This document shows, piece after piece, positions 62,058-64,000 of a stretch of 64,000 nucleotides of DNA (position 1 is its first letter; every line of letters begins with the position of its first letter). The DNA comes from Lysobacter sp036697405. Lineage in GTDB: Bacteria > Pseudomonadota > Gammaproteobacteria > Xanthomonadales > Xanthomonadaceae. The notes beneath the pieces are model-generated. The model had not been told where the DNA came from and made no database searches. It saw nothing but the letters and a program-made list of their open reading frames with translations. The stretch lies in contig NZ_JBAHWA010000018.1 of the NCBI RefSeq assembly GCF_036697405.1, forward strand, positions 1-64,000. The letters are read 5' to 3'. The position numbers were made by a program, and so were the translations under genes.

Positions 62058-62083
62058 GTCATTCCCGTCTTCGCGGGAATGAC
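62058..62083. repeat. GTCATTCCCG hairpin repeat
   Basis: GTCATTCCCG/CGGGAATGAC with a 6-nt loop (62058-62067, 62074-62083), a widely seen intergenic palindrome. A degenerate half-copy follows near 62134. The stretch 61919-62175 holds no other gene and contains several GCGGAATRG-like direct repeats. Confidence 0.65.
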
Positions 62084-62175
62084 GTCGAAAGCTGAGGCGA
62101 CTACAACGCGGGTGCACTCTTTCGCACCTCTCGATCGTCATTCACGCCTGTGCAGGAACTAACGTCAAAACCCAA

Positions 62176-62883
62176 TCAAGCCCCGCAGCACTTCTTGTAC
62201 TTCTTCCCGCTCCCGCAAGGACACGCGTCGTTGCGCTCCGGCGTATCGGCGCGGCGCAGCGGTTCGCGCGGGGTCAGGGCTTCGATGCGATGGTGGTGCA
62301 GGTCGGCCAGCATGCCCGGCAGGCCGGAGACGATCTCCAGGCGCTCGCGGTAGCTGATCGGCGTGCCTGGGGCTTCCGGGTCTTCGCCCAGCACTTCGCC
62401 GCTGGCGAGGCGGTCGAACAACACGAAGATCTCGTCGATCCATTCGTTCTCGTCCAGCCAGGTCTCCCATGCGGTTTCGCGCAGCTCGACGCCGCGGAAG
62501 AAACCGAAGGCCCAGTCGCGGCCGACGTCGAGATCGTCGCCCTGGTCGACTTCCACGTCCTCGGGCAGCCACAGCAGCGGCGCGAGGTGGTCGGGCAGAT
62601 CGTCGTCGCCGTGGCGCACGCGCGCGGCGGCCATGTTCCAGTGGCCCTGCAGCAGCGCTTCGATCTGGGCCGCTTCGGCCTCGTCGCTCCAGCGCGGCGG
62701 GGTGCCGCCCCAGACCACGGGCTGCCATTCGCTGGCGGGCACGGCCTCGGGCGCGACCACCAGCGCCGACAGGAAGCCGTCCAGCGCCTCCAGGTTGAAA
62801 CCCTTGAACGGAACGGCGCGTTGGTCGAGCAGGTCGGCGAGGCGTTCGATCTGGGCGTCGTCGAGGTAGGCGGGCGGTTTCAT
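62176..62883 (-). CDS. UPF0149/YecA-family protein with SEC-C zinc motif
   Basis: A 235-residue protein. The N-terminal helical UPF0149 region (FNLEALDGFLSALVVAP and DWAFGFFRGVEL) is followed by a C-terminal SEC-C motif CPCGSGKKYKKCC (about 221-233), which binds zinc and often mediates ribosome or SecB contact. Family function is poorly defined; a ribosome-associated quality or export role is inferred. Confidence 0.88.
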   Translation of the reverse strand: MKPPAYLDDAQIERLADLLDQRAVPFKGFNLEALDGFLSALVVAPEAVPASEWQPVVWGGTPPRWSDEAEAAQIEALLQGHWNMAAARVRHGDDDLPDHLAPLLWLPEDVEVDQGDDLDVGRDWAFGFFRGVELRETAWETWLDENEWIDEIFVLFDRLASGEVLGEDPEAPGTPISYRERLEIVSGLPGMLADLHHHRIEALTPREPLRRADTPERNDACPCGSGKKYKKCCGA

Positions 62884-62996
62884 GGCAGGTCGCGCAGCGG
62901 GTTCGGGACGCGCATGGTAGTCGCAGCGGCGTGCGCTCGCCGAGAATTCGCCTCCCGGCGGTCGATTCGCCGCCTGCCCCCTTCCGGAAACCGCCC

Positions 62997-63377
62997 ATGT
63001 CCGCCTGCCCCTGCGACCCCGCCCGCCCCTACGCCGCCTGCTGCGGGCCGCTGCACGCGGGCGCCGTGGCCGCCGACCCGCAGGCGCTGATGCGCTCGCG
63101 CTACAGCGCCTACGCGCTGGGCCTGCGCGACTACGTGCTGGCGACCTGGCACCCGAGCACGCGCCCGCCCGCGCTGGAGCTGGACCCGGCGGCCACCCGT
63201 TGGCTGGGCCTGGAGGTGAAGCGCCACCGCGCCGACGGCGAGGACGCGGCCACGGTCGAGTTCGTCGCCCGTTACCGGGTCGGCGGCGGCTCGGCGGTGC
63301 GCCTGCGCGAGGTCAGCCGCTTCCTGCGCGAGGACGGCCGCTGGTACTACCTGGACGGCGAGTTCCCGGGCGGTTGA
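62997..63377 (+). CDS. YchJ-family protein with N-terminal SEC-C-like motif
   Basis: A 126-residue YchJ/UPF0225 protein. CPCDPARPYAACC (Cys4, 6, 15, 16) is the zinc motif, followed by the NTF2-like middle (LMRSRYSAYALGLRDYVLATWH) typical of YchJ. In E. coli the protein is small and of unknown role. It is divergent from the UPF0149 gene across 113 bp; both carry SEC-C-type zinc sites. Confidence 0.85.
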   Translation: MSACPCDPARPYAACCGPLHAGAVAADPQALMRSRYSAYALGLRDYVLATWHPSTRPPALELDPAATRWLGLEVKRHRADGEDAATVEFVARYRVGGGSAVRLREVSRFLREDGRWYYLDGEFPGG

Positions 63378-63420
63378 GCGCCGGGTCGCGGGCAGGGAGC
63401 CGCCTGCGAAAATCGCGGAC

Positions 63421-63454
63421 AAAAAAAGGGCGCGGTCCTCTTGGAACCGCGCCC
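63421..63454 (-). terminator. Terminator of the last lipoprotein gene
   Basis: GGGCGCGGT/ACCGCGCCC hairpin (63428-63436, 63446-63454) followed on the minus strand by a run of seven T (complement of 63421-63427). It lies 32 bp past the minus-strand lipoprotein stop. Confidence 0.85.
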
Positions 63455-63485
63455 GGGCTTGCCCGCCCATCAGGCGGGGAGAGAG

Positions 63486-63983
63486 TTATTTGACTTCGAA
63501 TTCCTTCGACTGGACCACGGCGCCGTCCAGCGTCACGTCGACCTTGTACTTGCCGGTCGGGAAGCCCTTCGGGCTGTTGATGCTGAAGTTGGTCACGCCG
63601 GGGCCCATCAGCTGCGCGTCGGCGCTGTCGTCCTTCACGGTCTGGCCGTCCTGGAAGGTCCACTTCGCGCCCAGCTTCGCCGGCACGGTCGCGGCCGGGT
63701 CGGAGGTGTTGGTGGAGATCGCGACGTAGATCGTGTCCTTGGGCTTGAACGTGGTCGCCGGCGCGGTGACCTTCTTGTCGGCGCCCACGGCGCTGCCCAG
63801 GTCGACGCTGGCGACGGACGCGGTGGCGGCGACCGGCGCCGGCGCAGGGGTCGGTGCGACCGGCTCGGCGGCCGGCGGCGGGGTCGCGGCTACGGGCTCT
63901 TCCTTCTTCTTGCAGCCGGCCAGGGCCAGCGAGGCCACCAGAGCAGCGGCCAGAGCGTAGTGCATGCGGTTACGGATCATCAT
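63486..63983 (-). CDS. Lipoprotein of unknown function
   Basis: A 165-residue lipoprotein (lipobox LAGC, Cys24) with a Lys/Pro/Ala-rich linker and a beta-sandwich domain from about 55 (SVDLGSAVGADKKVTAP; VTNFSINSPKGFPTGKYKV). The ending DVTLDGAVVQSKEFEVK resembles Ig-like or cupredoxin-like envelope proteins. GGAG lies upstream of its ATG, so it is complete. Neighbouring genes give no pathway clue. Confidence 0.7.
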   Translation of the reverse strand: MMIRNRMHYALAAALVASLALAGCKKKEEPVAATPPPAAEPVAPTPAPAPVAATASVASVDLGSAVGADKKVTAPATTFKPKDTIYVAISTNTSDPAATVPAKLGAKWTFQDGQTVKDDSADAQLMGPGVTNFSINSPKGFPTGKYKVDVTLDGAVVQSKEFEVK

Positions 63984-64000
63984 GGTGTTTCTCCTGGAAT

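Overview
The window is 64 kb of high-GC bacterial chromosome. Gene content points to a Lysobacter-like member of the Xanthomonadaceae: intergenic repeat families of the 'TCGCGGCTTACGCCGCTCC' and 'GTAGGATG...CGAACCGCATC' types, many lipoproteins, a candidate Xanthomonadaceae-type T4SS effector with an immunity lipoprotein, PiuC, HrpB, an AceK/Icd pair, and many GTG/TTG starts or ATGA/TGATG stop-start overlaps. I saw no rRNA, tRNA, CRISPR array, prophage or transposase.

Layout. 1-359: gene-free, hairpins, a hexanucleotide repeat and a terminator. 359-4585 (minus): NatAB-like ABC exporter, a TAP-like alpha/beta-hydrolase lipoprotein, a small iron-permease-family protein. 4865-16995 (plus): a chromate-resistance-domain/rhodanese lipoprotein coupled to a ferric-reductase-like membrane protein, then a tightly coupled series of beta-helix surface protein, TolB-like propeller lipoprotein, FlgD-Ig lipoprotein, a 1516-residue RHS/YD protein with a Sec signal and variable tail, and a probable immunity gene. 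17186-26526: ferredoxin-NADP reductase, YadGH-type ABC exporter, a ToxR/CadC-like membrane regulator, small exported proteins, and an AhpD-like protein with its ECF41 sigma factor, preceded by an exact ECF41-type promoter. 26534-38438: housekeeping and metabolic genes (TatD, HrpB, sulfotransferase, PiuC, REC-histidine kinase, EamA transporter, RluE, exported methyltransferase) separated by repeat clusters.

38517-43710: LysR regulator divergent from a 65-residue peptide with a Cys-Cys end, a Xre/RES toxin-antitoxin pair with a promoter-overlapping operator, a membrane-anchored pYEATS-like protein, and aceK. 43766-50387: a trans-4-hydroxy-L-proline catabolic locus: FAD D-hydroxyproline dehydrogenase, TSUP permease, PAS-AraC regulator, 4-hydroxyproline 2-epimerase, pyrroline-hydroxycarboxylate deaminase, and alpha-ketoglutarate semialdehyde dehydrogenase. 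Its product, 2-oxoglutarate, enters the TCA cycle.

50388-51607: a low-GC DUF6708-like gene lies between two diverged copies of the last ~230 bp of the semialdehyde dehydrogenase locus, the footprint of a cassette insertion at a gene 3' end. 51630-64000: DUF885 peptidase, exported hydrolase, a group of small lower-GC orphan genes, the candidate T4SS amidase effector plus immunity lipoprotein, icd (substrate of AceK), and several small Cys-motif proteins (YkgJ, SEC-C/UPF0149, YchJ). The strongest candidates for undescribed biology are the Sec-exported beta-helix/propeller/FlgD/RHS operon and the 3'-end-duplicating DUF6708 cassette.
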